A stretch of DNA of 64,000 nt from Chryseobacterium edaphi (GTDB taxonomy: Bacteria; Bacteroidota; Bacteroidia; Flavobacteriales; Weeksellaceae), in contig NZ_JAOTEM010000003.1 of assembly GCF_025628985.1 (NCBI RefSeq), forward strand, positions 310,001 through 374,000. Direction: 5' to 3'. Under the pieces are notes generated by a model. The model searched no databases. It was given only the letters and a program-made list of their open reading frames with translations, and had not been told where the DNA came from. The stretch's first letter is position 1; every line of letters begins with the position of its first letter. This document shows, piece by piece, positions 45,899-53,719 of this stretch. Made by a program: the position numbers and the translations under genes.

Positions 45899-48457
45899 AT
45901 GGCACTTAAAGATTACAATGACAAACGTAAGTTCGATGAAACCACCGAACCAAAAGGAAAAACAAAAAAAAGCGAAAATAAACTCATCTTTGTGATTCAA
46001 CGACATGCCGCATCACGTCTTCATTATGATTTCAGATTGGAAATGGAAGGCGTTCTGAAAAGCTGGGCAGTTCCGAAAGGTCCGTCTTTAAATCCTGACG
46101 ACAAACGTTTGGCAATGATGGTAGAAGATCATCCGTATGATTACAAAGATTTTGAAGGAAATATTCCCGAAGGAAACTACGGAGCCGGACAAGTGGAAGT
46201 TTGGGACAGCGGAACTTACGAACCTCTAGATCAGGAAAGCAAACTTTCGGATGAAAAAGAACTGCTGAAAGAACTAAAAGCTGGTTCATTGAAATTCATT
46301 TTGCACGGTAAAAAGCTAAAAGGTGAATTTGCTTTAGTGAAAATGAAAAATGCAGAAAACAATTCATGGTTATTAATTAAGCATAAGGATAAATTTGCTG
46401 AAGACAAATATGACGCGGAGGAAAATACAGCCAAAAATTCTCAGGTCACCAAATTTTTAGAGGAAAAAAAAAAGCCTAAAAAGCAGCAAAAAGAAGTCAT
46501 AACTTCTGAAATAAAGCCTAAATTTCAACGATTCAATTCTTTAGTTGACGAAAAAAAACTGAAAACTTTCATCAAACCGATGCTTGCGAAACCTTTTGAA
46601 AAAGCATTCGATGATGAAGATTGGGTTTTTGAAATAAAATGGGACGGTTATCGTGCTGTAGCCGATCTAAGCAAAAAAGAATCACTTTTTTACTCAAGAA
46701 ATGGGATTTCGTTCTTATCGAAATTTGATAAAGTGTCTGAAGATTTCAGCAAACAAAAACACAAAATGATTCTCGACGGAGAAATTGTAGCCTTTGACGA
46801 AAACGGAAAACCGAGTTTCCAAATGCTTCAGCAAATAGGTGATAATCCGGATTTAGCTTTAACCTATCAGGTTTTTGATTTACTTTGGCTAAATGGTCAT
46901 TCTACCGAAGAACTCCCCTTAATTCAACGTAAAGAACTTTTAAAAGAAGCTTTAATTGAAACTGATATCATTAAATATTGCGATCATATTCCCGAAAAAG
47001 GTATCGATTTTTTTAATCAAATGAAAAAAATGGAGCTTGAAGGAATGATTGCCAAAAAAGCCGATAGTTTATATATTGAAAACAGCAGAAATTCTGATTG
47101 GCTGAAAATAAAATTCACCAACACAGAAGAAGTGATCATCTGCGGTTTTACTGAGCCAAGAGGTTCCAGAGAAGGTTTTGGAGCACTGATTTTGGGTAAA
47201 TATATTGACGAAAAATTAACTTATTCAGGACATACCGGAACAGGTTTTAATAATGAATCTTTGAATTCGCTTCATGAAAAGCTCAAAAAAATAGTTACAA
47301 AAACTTCTCCTTTTGAAACAATTCCCAAAACGAATATGCCTGTAACTTGGGTAAAACCAGAATTGGTTTGCGAAATTAAATATTCGGAAATTACCAAAGA
47401 CGGAATTTTTCGTCATCCTGTTTTCGTAGCGATCCGTGAAGATAAAAATCCTGAAGAAATCGCAGATTCGACAAAAAAAGGGAGTCAAATAAATGAAAAA
47501 TCTAAAAAAATGAAAGCTAAAACTCCATCAAAGAAAACCGAAATTTCTGATAAAGACTCGGAAATTACTTTGAATAAACATAAAGTAAAACTTACCAATC
47601 AAGATAAAGTTTATTTCCCGAAAGATAAGGTGACCAAAGGTGATGTGATTGAATACTATCAATCTGTTGCGGATTATATTTTGCCACATTTGAAAAACCG
47701 CCCGTTGTCTTTAAACCGTTATCCAAATGGAATCAATGAGCAAAGTTTTTATCAGAAAGATGCGAGTGACAATATCCCGGATTGGATAAAAACTACGCAG
47801 GTTTACTCAGAATCCAACGATAAATACATTGATTATATCTACTGTAATGATAAAGCTACATTGGCTTATCTAAACAATCTGGGTTGTATTGATCTGAATC
47901 CCTGGAACAGTTCGCTCCCTGATCTGGATCATCCTGATTTTATGGTTTTAGATCTCGATCCTTCAAAGAAAAATAGCTTTGATCATGTGATTGAGACCGC
48001 TTTGAAGGTGAATGAGGTTTTAAATTCAGTTAAAATTAAAGGATATTGCAAGACTTCTGGAAGTACAGGAATTCACGTCTATATTCCGATGGGTGGAAAG
48101 TACGATTTTGAGCAAGTGAAAGATTTCGCGCATATTTTGATGAAACAAGTAAATGAAAAACTTCCTAAAATCACTACTTTGGAAAGAAGCTTACAGAAAA
48201 GAGACGATAAAAAAATCTATCTCGACTATCTTCAAAACAGAACCGGACAAACTTTAGCGAGTGTTTACAGTTTGAGACCAAAAGAAGGGGCTTCTGTTTC
48301 GATGCCTTTGGAATGGGAAGAATTGAAGTCAGGTTTAAAACCGACTGATTTTAATATTCATAATGCATTGGAGAGAATTAAAGAAAAAGGTGATTTGTTT
48401 AAACCTGTTCTGGGTAAAGGAATTGATATGATGAAGGTTTTGGAATTGTTGGAATAG
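45899..48457 (+). CDS. ligD: Multifunctional DNA ligase D
   Basis: LigD repairs double-strand breaks with Ku. The 852-residue protein has three domains in the order phosphoesterase, ligase, polymerase. The 3'-phosphoesterase (about 28-165) has RHAASRLHYDFRLE with His42. The ATP-dependent ligase (about 225-530) has the adenylated Lys247 in EIKWDGYRA and a C-terminal OB fold. The primase-polymerase (about 560-850) has NRYPNGI and VLDLDPS, with a DxD metal site. This order is seen in Pseudomonas-type LigD; mycobacterial LigD has the polymerase first. Lysine-rich linkers separate the domains. Confidence 0.96.
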   Translation: MALKDYNDKRKFDETTEPKGKTKKSENKLIFVIQRHAASRLHYDFRLEMEGVLKSWAVPKGPSLNPDDKRLAMMVEDHPYDYKDFEGNIPEGNYGAGQVEVWDSGTYEPLDQESKLSDEKELLKELKAGSLKFILHGKKLKGEFALVKMKNAENNSWLLIKHKDKFAEDKYDAEENTAKNSQVTKFLEEKKKPKKQQKEVITSEIKPKFQRFNSLVDEKKLKTFIKPMLAKPFEKAFDDEDWVFEIKWDGYRAVADLSKKESLFYSRNGISFLSKFDKVSEDFSKQKHKMILDGEIVAFDENGKPSFQMLQQIGDNPDLALTYQVFDLLWLNGHSTEELPLIQRKELLKEALIETDIIKYCDHIPEKGIDFFNQMKKMELEGMIAKKADSLYIENSRNSDWLKIKFTNTEEVIICGFTEPRGSREGFGALILGKYIDEKLTYSGHTGTGFNNESLNSLHEKLKKIVTKTSPFETIPKTNMPVTWVKPELVCEIKYSEITKDGIFRHPVFVAIREDKNPEEIADSTKKGSQINEKSKKMKAKTPSKKTEISDKDSEITLNKHKVKLTNQDKVYFPKDKVTKGDVIEYYQSVADYILPHLKNRPLSLNRYPNGINEQSFYQKDASDNIPDWIKTTQVYSESNDKYIDYIYCNDKATLAYLNNLGCIDLNPWNSSLPDLDHPDFMVLDLDPSKKNSFDHVIETALKVNEVLNSVKIKGYCKTSGSTGIHVYIPMGGKYDFEQVKDFAHILMKQVNEKLPKITTLERSLQKRDDKKIYLDYLQNRTGQTLASVYSLRPKEGASVSMPLEWEELKSGLKPTDFNIHNALERIKEKGDLFKPVLGKGIDMMKVLELLE

Positions 48458-48502
48458 ATAAATTGATGCCTGAAGATAATAACAGTCTTTTTTTACAGTA
48501 GA

Positions 48503-48583
48503 TTTGTCATTCTGAAAGAATCTAAGCATCAATTGTAATATATTGAAGCTATTGCTATATTAAGATCTCTACGGGATGACAAA
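48503..48583. repeat. Imperfect inverted repeat, likely a dispersed intergenic element
   Basis: Two 21-bp arms lie at 48503-48523 (TTTGTCATTCTGAAAGAATCT region) and 48563-48583, where the reverse complement starts TTTGTCATCCCG. The outer 8 bp match exactly and the inner part pairs imperfectly, separated by about 39 bp of AT-rich sequence. Arms beginning GTCATTCTGA and ending GGATGAC recall small dispersed hairpin repeats of flavobacterial intergenic regions. It lies between the convergent ligD and SDR genes and could also serve as a terminator. Confidence 0.5.
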
Positions 48584-48611
48584 CTGAGTGCTGGTGAACT
48601 AAAATAGGTAA

Positions 48612-49346
48612 TCAAGGCAACTTCGCCACCAAATTTTCCGGCAAAATTTTTAAAATGATATAAATCAGTTTCCACTTAAAATTAGGAACGATGGTGAAAG
48701 AATTTCCGGCATCAACAATATGTTTTGCTACATAATCCGGTTCCATCAAAAGATTTTTATTGAGTTCTAAACCTGCATTGATTTTCGTATTGATGTATCC
48801 GCTTATTAAAACATTAACTTTAATATTTCCTTGGGCTAACTCCTGCCTCAAACCTGCTAAATAAGTTGTAAAAGCAGCTTTTGTACTTCCATAAACGAAA
48901 TTACTTTTTCTTCCTCTTACTCCAGAAAGTGAAGAAATTCCGATGATTCTTTCTAAATTTTTATTGCTTTCGTCCATCGTAATAATATTCAGAATAGAAA
49001 CCGCTCCCATATAATTGACCATCATCATTTGTTGAGCACTTTTGAAATCTCTCACTGCTCTTTCATTATCAACTAAAAATCCGGCTGCATAAACCACGAT
49101 ATGAGGTTTTGTTGGAAGTTCATTGTAAAATTTTTTGTGAGAATCAAAATTTTCTGAATCAAAACTTAGAACCGTAATTTTTGATCTATCTAAATTATTT
49201 TCATGAATAAAATTTTCTAAAGATTCTGTATTTCGTGAAGCGGCAATAACAAAAAATCCCTTTACCAAATATTGTTTAATACATTGTTTTGCGACATCTG
49301 AATTTGCACCTAAAATGAGAACAGTTTTGTTTGTGTTTTGATTCAT
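48612..49346 (-). CDS. Short-chain dehydrogenase/reductase
   Basis: This NAD(P)-dependent oxidoreductase of about 244 residues has the Rossmann glycine motif in LILGANSDVAKQ, the NMxG-like segment YMGAVSILN, the catalytic serine in IGISSLSG, and the YxxxK motif in VYGSTKAAF. Replacement of the usual TGASxGIG by LGANSDVA recalls SDR members of the decaprenylphosphoryl-ribose oxidoreductase type, but the substrate is unknown. The start is set at 49346 (MNQNTNKTVLILG); a longer frame to 49400 would add a hydrophobic tail that looks untranslated. It is a single-gene unit. Confidence 0.87.
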   Translation of the reverse strand: MNQNTNKTVLILGANSDVAKQCIKQYLVKGFFVIAASRNTESLENFIHENNLDRSKITVLSFDSENFDSHKKFYNELPTKPHIVVYAAGFLVDNERAVRDFKSAQQMMMVNYMGAVSILNIITMDESNKNLERIIGISSLSGVRGRKSNFVYGSTKAAFTTYLAGLRQELAQGNIKVNVLISGYINTKINAGLELNKNLLMEPDYVAKHIVDAGNSFTIVPNFKWKLIYIILKILPENLVAKLP

Positions 49347-49447
49347 TGCGTAAAGATATTTTTTAAACACAAATTTTACAAATGTTTTCACGAATAACAC
49401 AATTAATTGTTACACTTAAAATTGAACGTTGGATAATCATATTATTA

Positions 49448-49489
49448 TAAAAAAACTCGGTGCGGTGACCAAAGGTCACCGCACCGAGT
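49448..49489 (-). terminator. Terminator of the nusB-DUF1573-yajC operon
   Basis: A perfect 16-bp GC-rich stem (49455-49470 against 49474-49489) with a 3-base loop is followed on the minus strand by a run of eight U. It is unusually long and GC-rich for this AT-rich DNA. Confidence 0.9.
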
Positions 49490-49513
49490 CGCAATATTAT
49501 TTAAAACTAAAAA

Positions 49514-49873
49514 TTATTTCTTTTCAGTTTCGATAACTTCTTTTTTATCGGTAGTTGCCGTAGCTTTATCTCCGAATCTTGCCGCTGTAAATTCTCTTGA
49601 GATCGCAGCTTTTTCAAATTTCAATTTTCCTGAAAGTGTTTCGATAACAATTCCATCTTCCTGAATCTGAGAGATTCTTCCGTGAAGACCAGAAGTAAGC
49701 ACTACTCTACTTCCAACTTTAAGCTCTTCCTGAAATTTTTTCTCCTGCTTCTGTTTTTTCATCTGAGGTCTGATCATCAGGAAATAAAACCCGACAAACA
49801 TTACACCCATCATGATAAGCATCATCGGAGAAGAACCTCCAGCTGGTGCGGCTTGTAAAAATATTGTTAACAT
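49514..49873 (-). CDS. yajC: Preprotein translocase subunit YajC
   Basis: YajC is the small membrane partner of SecDF in protein export. The 119-residue protein has one hydrophobic helix (MMLIMMGVMFVGFYFLMIRP) with the family-typical RPQMKKQK after it, and a beta-rich domain with VGSRVVLTSGLHGRI. A short charged tail rich in Thr and Lys ends it. It follows the DUF1573 gene by 2 bp and is the last gene before a strong terminator. Confidence 0.94.
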   Translation of the reverse strand: MLTIFLQAAPAGGSSPMMLIMMGVMFVGFYFLMIRPQMKKQKQEKKFQEELKVGSRVVLTSGLHGRISQIQEDGIVIETLSGKLKFEKAAISREFTAARFGDKATATTDKKEVIETEKK

Positions 49874-49875
49874 AT

Positions 49876-50394
49876 TTATTTAGCTTGAATGTTCGCATTG
49901 AACGTTAACTTAATAGGAGATTTTTCAACATTTGCAAAAACATCAGCATATTTCTGAACAGCACCGTCAAAGCTTGAAGAATCAAAACTTAAAGTGATTT
50001 TTCCTTTTTTACCTGGTAAAATTGGGTCTTTTGTAAATTCCGGAGCGGTACATCCACATCCTGGCTTCACTTCAGAAATTACTAAAGGGTTTGTTCCAGT
50101 GTTGGTAATTTCGTAAACGTGATTTACTTTATCTCCTTTTTTGATATTTCCAAAATCAAAGCTGCTTTCAGACAAAGCAACGGTTGTTAAAGGCTGATTA
50201 GATGCTACAGGTGCAGCAGTTTCTCCTGCAACAGAAGTTTGTGTTTTGTGAGGTAAAGAATCACCTGACAATGTATTTGTAGAATCTGGCGCAATAGTTT
50301 CTGAGTTCTGAAGATCTTTGTGCTCTTCTTTTTTACAAGAAACCAAACCAAACCCGATAATAGACAAAGCGATAATTGATAACGACTTTTTCAT
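49876..50394 (-). CDS. DUF1573 lipoprotein
   Basis: This 172-residue protein has a lipoprotein signal peptide with the lipobox LVSC (Cys20) and a Ser/Thr/Ala-rich linker (about 30-75). A C-terminal DUF1573 immunoglobulin-like domain follows, with FDFGNIKKGDKVNHVYEITN and VKPGCGCTAPEF. The domain occurs widely in Bacteroidota envelope proteins and has no defined role. It sits between nusB (10-bp gap) and yajC (2-bp gap), a common flavobacterial arrangement. Confidence 0.92.
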   Translation of the reverse strand: MKKSLSIIALSIIGFGLVSCKKEEHKDLQNSETIAPDSTNTLSGDSLPHKTQTSVAGETAAPVASNQPLTTVALSESSFDFGNIKKGDKVNHVYEITNTGTNPLVISEVKPGCGCTAPEFTKDPILPGKKGKITLSFDSSSFDGAVQKYADVFANVEKSPIKLTFNANIQAK

Positions 50395-50404
50395 TTTTTT
50401 ATAT

Positions 50405-51310
50405 TTATATTCTGTTTAAATCTTTACAATATTTATCTAAAATTCCGTTGATGAATATATTTGAACGGTCTGTAGCAAATACTTTAGCGATCTCAATATA
50501 TTCATTGATAATAACTCTTGAAGGCGTAAAAGGAAAATTGTCTAACTCAGAAATAGCTGTTGTAAGAATTACTTTATCCATTAATGCTACTCTTTCCAAA
50601 TCCCAGTTTTCTAATCTTTCAGACAATTTTTTCTCATTCAATTCCCAATTATTTAGAGTATCTCTCAATAATTTACTGGCAAAGCTTTTATCTTCTTCAT
50701 CTTTAATCATTTTGATTAAAGTTCTGCTCTCGTCATTCTCTTTGATATAACCAATCGTCTTCTGAACCATTGAGTTAGCAATATGAATATCATCCGTCCA
50801 AGTCAGCTCTCTGTCACCTACATAATCATGAAAATCTTCATTCTCGGCAACATATCTCAAAAATAATTTACCGATAAATTTCTGATCATCATCAAAAGAA
50901 TAGCCCTCTTCTTTCATAAAATCCTGATAACGCTTTCCTGAAGTCATTCTTTGGAATGTTCTTACCAGAAAATCATCATGAAGATCCCACTTCAAATCAG
51001 CATGTTGTCCCGAAAAGAAAAGTCTTTCAGGGTTTTCTTCTAATTTGATTAATACTTGATTATTAATAAATTTCTGGTTTGGGTTAATCTCAGAATCAGT
51101 TTTAATGTACTTGTTCTTACCAATTTCCATCTGGTTTTCTGCCAAGTTTTTTAGCGCTACCAAAAAGTTGATTTCAAGAATATAGAGATTATAGATTTTC
51201 TCTATTCCATAGAACATGTTTTTCTCTAAAACATCAAATTTTATTGGATTTTGGTAGTAAGAATACACACTTTCTACTACTTTTTCACGGATTTGTCTTC
51301 TTCCTAACAT
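50405..51310 (-). CDS. nusB: Transcription antitermination factor NusB
   Basis: NusB, with NusE, forms part of the rRNA antitermination complex. This 301-residue form is about twice the length of the E. coli protein. The all-helical NusB domain is the C-terminal part (about 165-300), with KLLRDTLNNWE, LDKVILTTAISELDNFPF-like sequence and INEYIEIAKVFATDRSNIFINGILD. The long N-terminal helical extension is usual in Bacteroidota. It heads the operon nusB-DUF1573-yajC and has a good promoter. Confidence 0.93.
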   Translation of the reverse strand: MLGRRQIREKVVESVYSYYQNPIKFDVLEKNMFYGIEKIYNLYILEINFLVALKNLAENQMEIGKNKYIKTDSEINPNQKFINNQVLIKLEENPERLFFSGQHADLKWDLHDDFLVRTFQRMTSGKRYQDFMKEEGYSFDDDQKFIGKLFLRYVAENEDFHDYVGDRELTWTDDIHIANSMVQKTIGYIKENDESRTLIKMIKDEEDKSFASKLLRDTLNNWELNEKKLSERLENWDLERVALMDKVILTTAISELDNFPFTPSRVIINEYIEIAKVFATDRSNIFINGILDKYCKDLNRI

Positions 51311-51331
51311 TCAAAGAGCTTTTTATGGGTG

Positions 51332-51360
51332 CAAAGATACAAAATTTAAAATTTATCAAA
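51332..51360 (-). promoter_or_regulatory. Promoter of nusB operon
   Basis: On the minus strand this reads TTTG, 17 bases, TATCTTTG, a good match to the Bacteroidota consensus, with the -7 element 22 bp upstream of the nusB start. Confidence 0.7.
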
Positions 51361-51383
51361 TTCGTAGTCTGACTCTATTTTTG

Positions 51384-51391
51384 TAAATTTG
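51384..51391 (+). promoter_or_regulatory. -7 promoter element of the ABC exporter gene
   Basis: TAAATTTG matches TAnnTTTG and ends 9 bp before the ATG at 51401, so the transcript would have almost no leader. An apparent TTG start at 51389 falls inside the element and is rejected. Confidence 0.6.
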
Positions 51392-51400
51392 CAAAAGTTT

Positions 51401-53062
51401 ATGAAAGCTTTAAAAACTCTGAACCCTTACTTTTGGAAGCACAAAATATTATTGTTTTGGGGGTTACTCTTTATCATTGCCAGCAATTTTTTCAATATAT
51501 ATAAAGTACAGTTTGTAGGAAAATCTGTGGATGAACTTACAAAAACGGGAAGTCTGGGCTTCAACAAACAGGTGCTTATTTATGTTGCAATTATCGTAGG
51601 TTGCTCTCTTCTAACCGGGTTTTTCACCTTTATGATGAGACAGACTATCATCGTAGCATCAAGAAGAATTGAATACGAACTAAAAAATAAAATCTACAGA
51701 CATTATCAGGAATTATCTTTAACAGATTTTAAAACCACAACAACAGGAGATTTAATGAATCGATTGAGTGAAGACGTTGTTGCCGTAAGAATGTATCTTG
51801 GTCCAGGTGTAATGTATGTCGTTAACTTATTGATTTTATTGACTATCACCTGTATTTATATGTTGAAAACAGATGTGTCAATGACAGTCTGGACTTTATT
51901 TCCGCTACCGATTCTTTCTTACATCATTTTTAAAGTAAGTTCGATTATCAACAAAAAATCGAAAATCATGCAGAAAAGTCAGTCTGCAATTTCAACTTTT
52001 GTACAGGACAGCTTTTCCGGAATTAGGGTCGTCAAATTTTTTGCAAAAGAAAATTACATCAAGAAAAATTATAGCTCAAAAGTTACCGATTATCAGGACA
52101 AAGCTTTAGATTTAGCAAAAACAGAAGCTTATTTCTTTACCATTATTTTATTTGTAATCGGATTATTGAATGTTGCCATTATTTTAATTGGTGGACAAAA
52201 ATATATTGCTGGAGAATTAACGGTTGGGAAAATTGCTGATTTCTTTATGTATATCAATATTCTGATCTGGCCTTTTTCTATGGTGGGTTGGGTAACTTCG
52301 GTTAATCAGAGAGCAGAAGCTTCTATGCAGAGAATTAATGAATTCATGGATAAAAAATCTGAAGTCATTAACAAAAACTTTGAAAATTATCCTATCAAAG
52401 GAGATATCGAGTTCAGAAATGTATCTTATGTTTATCCAAATACCGGAATTAAAGCTTTAGAAAATTTAAGTTTTAAAATAAATGCAGGACAGTCTTTAGC
52501 TATCATGGGCAAAACCGGAAGCGGAAAATCAACCATTGCATTACTTTTATGTCGATTAATTGATCCTACAGAAGGTGAAATTCTTATTGATGGTAAAAAT
52601 TTGAAAGATCATAATCTTGATAATTACAGAGATTTCATTGGGTATATTCCTCAGGAAAGTTATCTGTTTTCAGATTCTATTGAACATAATATTGGCTTTT
52701 CAATTGCTAATCCTTCACACGAAAAAGTGGTTGAATATTCTAAAATTGCAGACGTTCACAAAAACATCGTAGACTTTAAAGAAGGTTACAAAACAATGGT
52801 CGGAGAACGAGGAGTCATGCTTTCCGGAGGTCAGAAACAACGAATTTGTATTGCACGAGCCCTTATTAAAGACCCAAATATCATCATTTTCGATGATTCA
52901 CTATCGGCTTTAGATACAGAAACCGAACAGAATATTCTGGAAAATATTGATACTAAAATCCATAACGCAACTTCTATAATCATCACACATAGAGAATCTA
53001 GCGCTCAACGTGCAGATAAAATCATTAATCTTACCGAAATTACCAATTCTGTAACTGCTTAG
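51401..53062 (+). CDS. ABC exporter half-transporter (membrane plus ATPase domains)
   Basis: This 553-residue protein joins a six-helix type I exporter membrane domain (about 10-310) to a nucleotide-binding domain (about 330-550), as in MsbA- or MDR-like half-transporters. Walker A is GKTGSGKST (370-378), the signature is LSGGQKQR, and the Walker B region is IIIFDDSLSALD. The residue after the Walker B aspartate is Asp rather than the usual catalytic Glu, a change known in the degenerate site of heterodimeric exporters. No partner half is encoded next to it. The substrate is unknown. It is divergent from nusB, with only 90 bp between the start codons. Confidence 0.92.
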   Translation: MKALKTLNPYFWKHKILLFWGLLFIIASNFFNIYKVQFVGKSVDELTKTGSLGFNKQVLIYVAIIVGCSLLTGFFTFMMRQTIIVASRRIEYELKNKIYRHYQELSLTDFKTTTTGDLMNRLSEDVVAVRMYLGPGVMYVVNLLILLTITCIYMLKTDVSMTVWTLFPLPILSYIIFKVSSIINKKSKIMQKSQSAISTFVQDSFSGIRVVKFFAKENYIKKNYSSKVTDYQDKALDLAKTEAYFFTIILFVIGLLNVAIILIGGQKYIAGELTVGKIADFFMYINILIWPFSMVGWVTSVNQRAEASMQRINEFMDKKSEVINKNFENYPIKGDIEFRNVSYVYPNTGIKALENLSFKINAGQSLAIMGKTGSGKSTIALLLCRLIDPTEGEILIDGKNLKDHNLDNYRDFIGYIPQESYLFSDSIEHNIGFSIANPSHEKVVEYSKIADVHKNIVDFKEGYKTMVGERGVMLSGGQKQRICIARALIKDPNIIIFDDSLSALDTETEQNILENIDTKIHNATSIIITHRESSAQRADKIINLTEITNSVTA

Positions 53063-53101
53063 CCTATTTGTTCACAAATGTTAAATAAATCATAAAAAAA
53101 A

Positions 53102-53132
53102 TTTTGTGATTAAAAGAAATATTTTATATTTG
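53102..53132 (+). promoter_or_regulatory. Promoter of the DUF3276 gene
   Basis: TTTG, 18 bases, TATATTTG (-7 at 53125-53132) is a full match to the Bacteroidota consensus, 29 bp upstream of the ATG. It is one of the best promoters in the window and fits high expression. Confidence 0.75.
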
Positions 53133-53161
53133 TTCTTAACAAGATTAAAAAATATCTAATA

Positions 53162-53497
53162 ATGAGTGAATACAAGGAACGCCATGAGAATGAAATTTTC
53201 ACGAAGGTGTTAAAAGCAGGAAGAAGAACGTATTTCTTTGATGTGCGCGAGACGAAAGCAGGAGATTATTATCTTACAATTACCGAAAGCAAAAAGAATT
53301 TCGGGGAGAATGGAGAGGCAACATTCGAAAAGCATAAAATTTACCTTTATAAGGAAGATTTTAAAAGCTTCCAAGAGATGTTTAATGAATCTACAGATTT
53401 TATCATTAACGAAAAAGGTGAAGATGTGATATCTGAAAAACATGATAAAGATTTCAAAAGCAGAACTTTTACAATCGATTCTGACGACGAAGTTTAA
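53162..53497 (+). CDS. PUR-family DNA/RNA-binding protein (DUF3276)
   Basis: This 111-residue soluble protein belongs to DUF3276, the bacterial PUR-alpha-like family; the Borrelia member is a nucleic-acid-binding regulator. The Pur fold is seen in RRTYFFDVRETKAGDYYLTITE followed by a helix, and KHKIYLYKEDFKSFQEMFNE. It has no signal peptide. It is a single-gene unit with a consensus promoter and a terminator. The targets are not known, and a role as abundant nucleoid or RNA-binding protein is inferred. Confidence 0.92.
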   Translation: MSEYKERHENEIFTKVLKAGRRTYFFDVRETKAGDYYLTITESKKNFGENGEATFEKHKIYLYKEDFKSFQEMFNESTDFIINEKGEDVISEKHDKDFKSRTFTIDSDDEV

Positions 53498-53530
53498 ATC
53501 GAAAAACTAAACCTATTATATAAAAAACAC

Positions 53531-53556
53531 AAGCATCTTTTTCAGATGCTTTTTTT
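53531..53556 (+). terminator. Terminator after the DUF3276 gene
   Basis: A perfect 8-bp stem, AAGCATCT and AGATGCTT, with a 5-base loop is followed by a T-run. Confidence 0.8.
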
Positions 53557-53561
53557 GGCAT

Positions 53562-53594
53562 AAAAAAACACATTTTCAAGAGAAAATGTGTTTT
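53562..53594 (-). terminator. Terminator of tRNA-His
   Basis: A perfect 13-bp stem (53565-53577 against 53582-53594) with a 4-base loop lies directly past the tRNA 3' end on the minus strand, with an A-run on the plus strand giving the U-run. Confidence 0.8.
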
Positions 53595-53598
53595 ACTG

Positions 53599-53676
53599 TG
53601 GGGTGAATGAGGGGTCTCGAACCCCCGACCTCCGGAACCACAATCCGGCGCTCTAACCAACTGAGCTACAATCACC
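53599..53676 (-). tRNA. tRNA-His (anticodon GTG)
   Basis: The minus strand folds as a complete tRNA with D arm (GTAGCTCAGTTGGTTAGAGC), anticodon stem CCGGA with loop TTGTGGT, and T loop TTCGAGA. The anticodon is GTG, for histidine. An extra G before position 1 faces a C discriminator, the identity pair of tRNA-His, and the CCA end is encoded. One acceptor pair (positions 5 and 68) is T-T. It has a consensus promoter upstream and a hairpin terminator. Confidence 0.97.
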
Positions 53677-53689
53677 GTTTTTGGTGGTG

Positions 53690-53719
53690 CAAATATAGGA
53701 AAGATTTTTTAACTACAAA
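53690..53719 (-). promoter_or_regulatory. Promoter of tRNA-His
   Basis: On the minus strand it reads TTTG, 18 bases, TATATTTG, a full consensus match. The upstream element lies at the very end of bshB1, just inside its stop codon, so the tRNA can be transcribed on its own. Confidence 0.75.

Noticed and set aside
49455-49492. Resemblance of GCACCGAGTCG to the tail hairpin of a Cas9 tracrRNA
   Set aside because: The match is about 11 bases inside a perfect rho-independent terminator of the yajC operon. No cas genes, repeats or anti-repeat are present.
53469-53675. 68-residue minus-strand open frame
   Set aside because: It lies across tRNA-His and its terminator and has no coding features.
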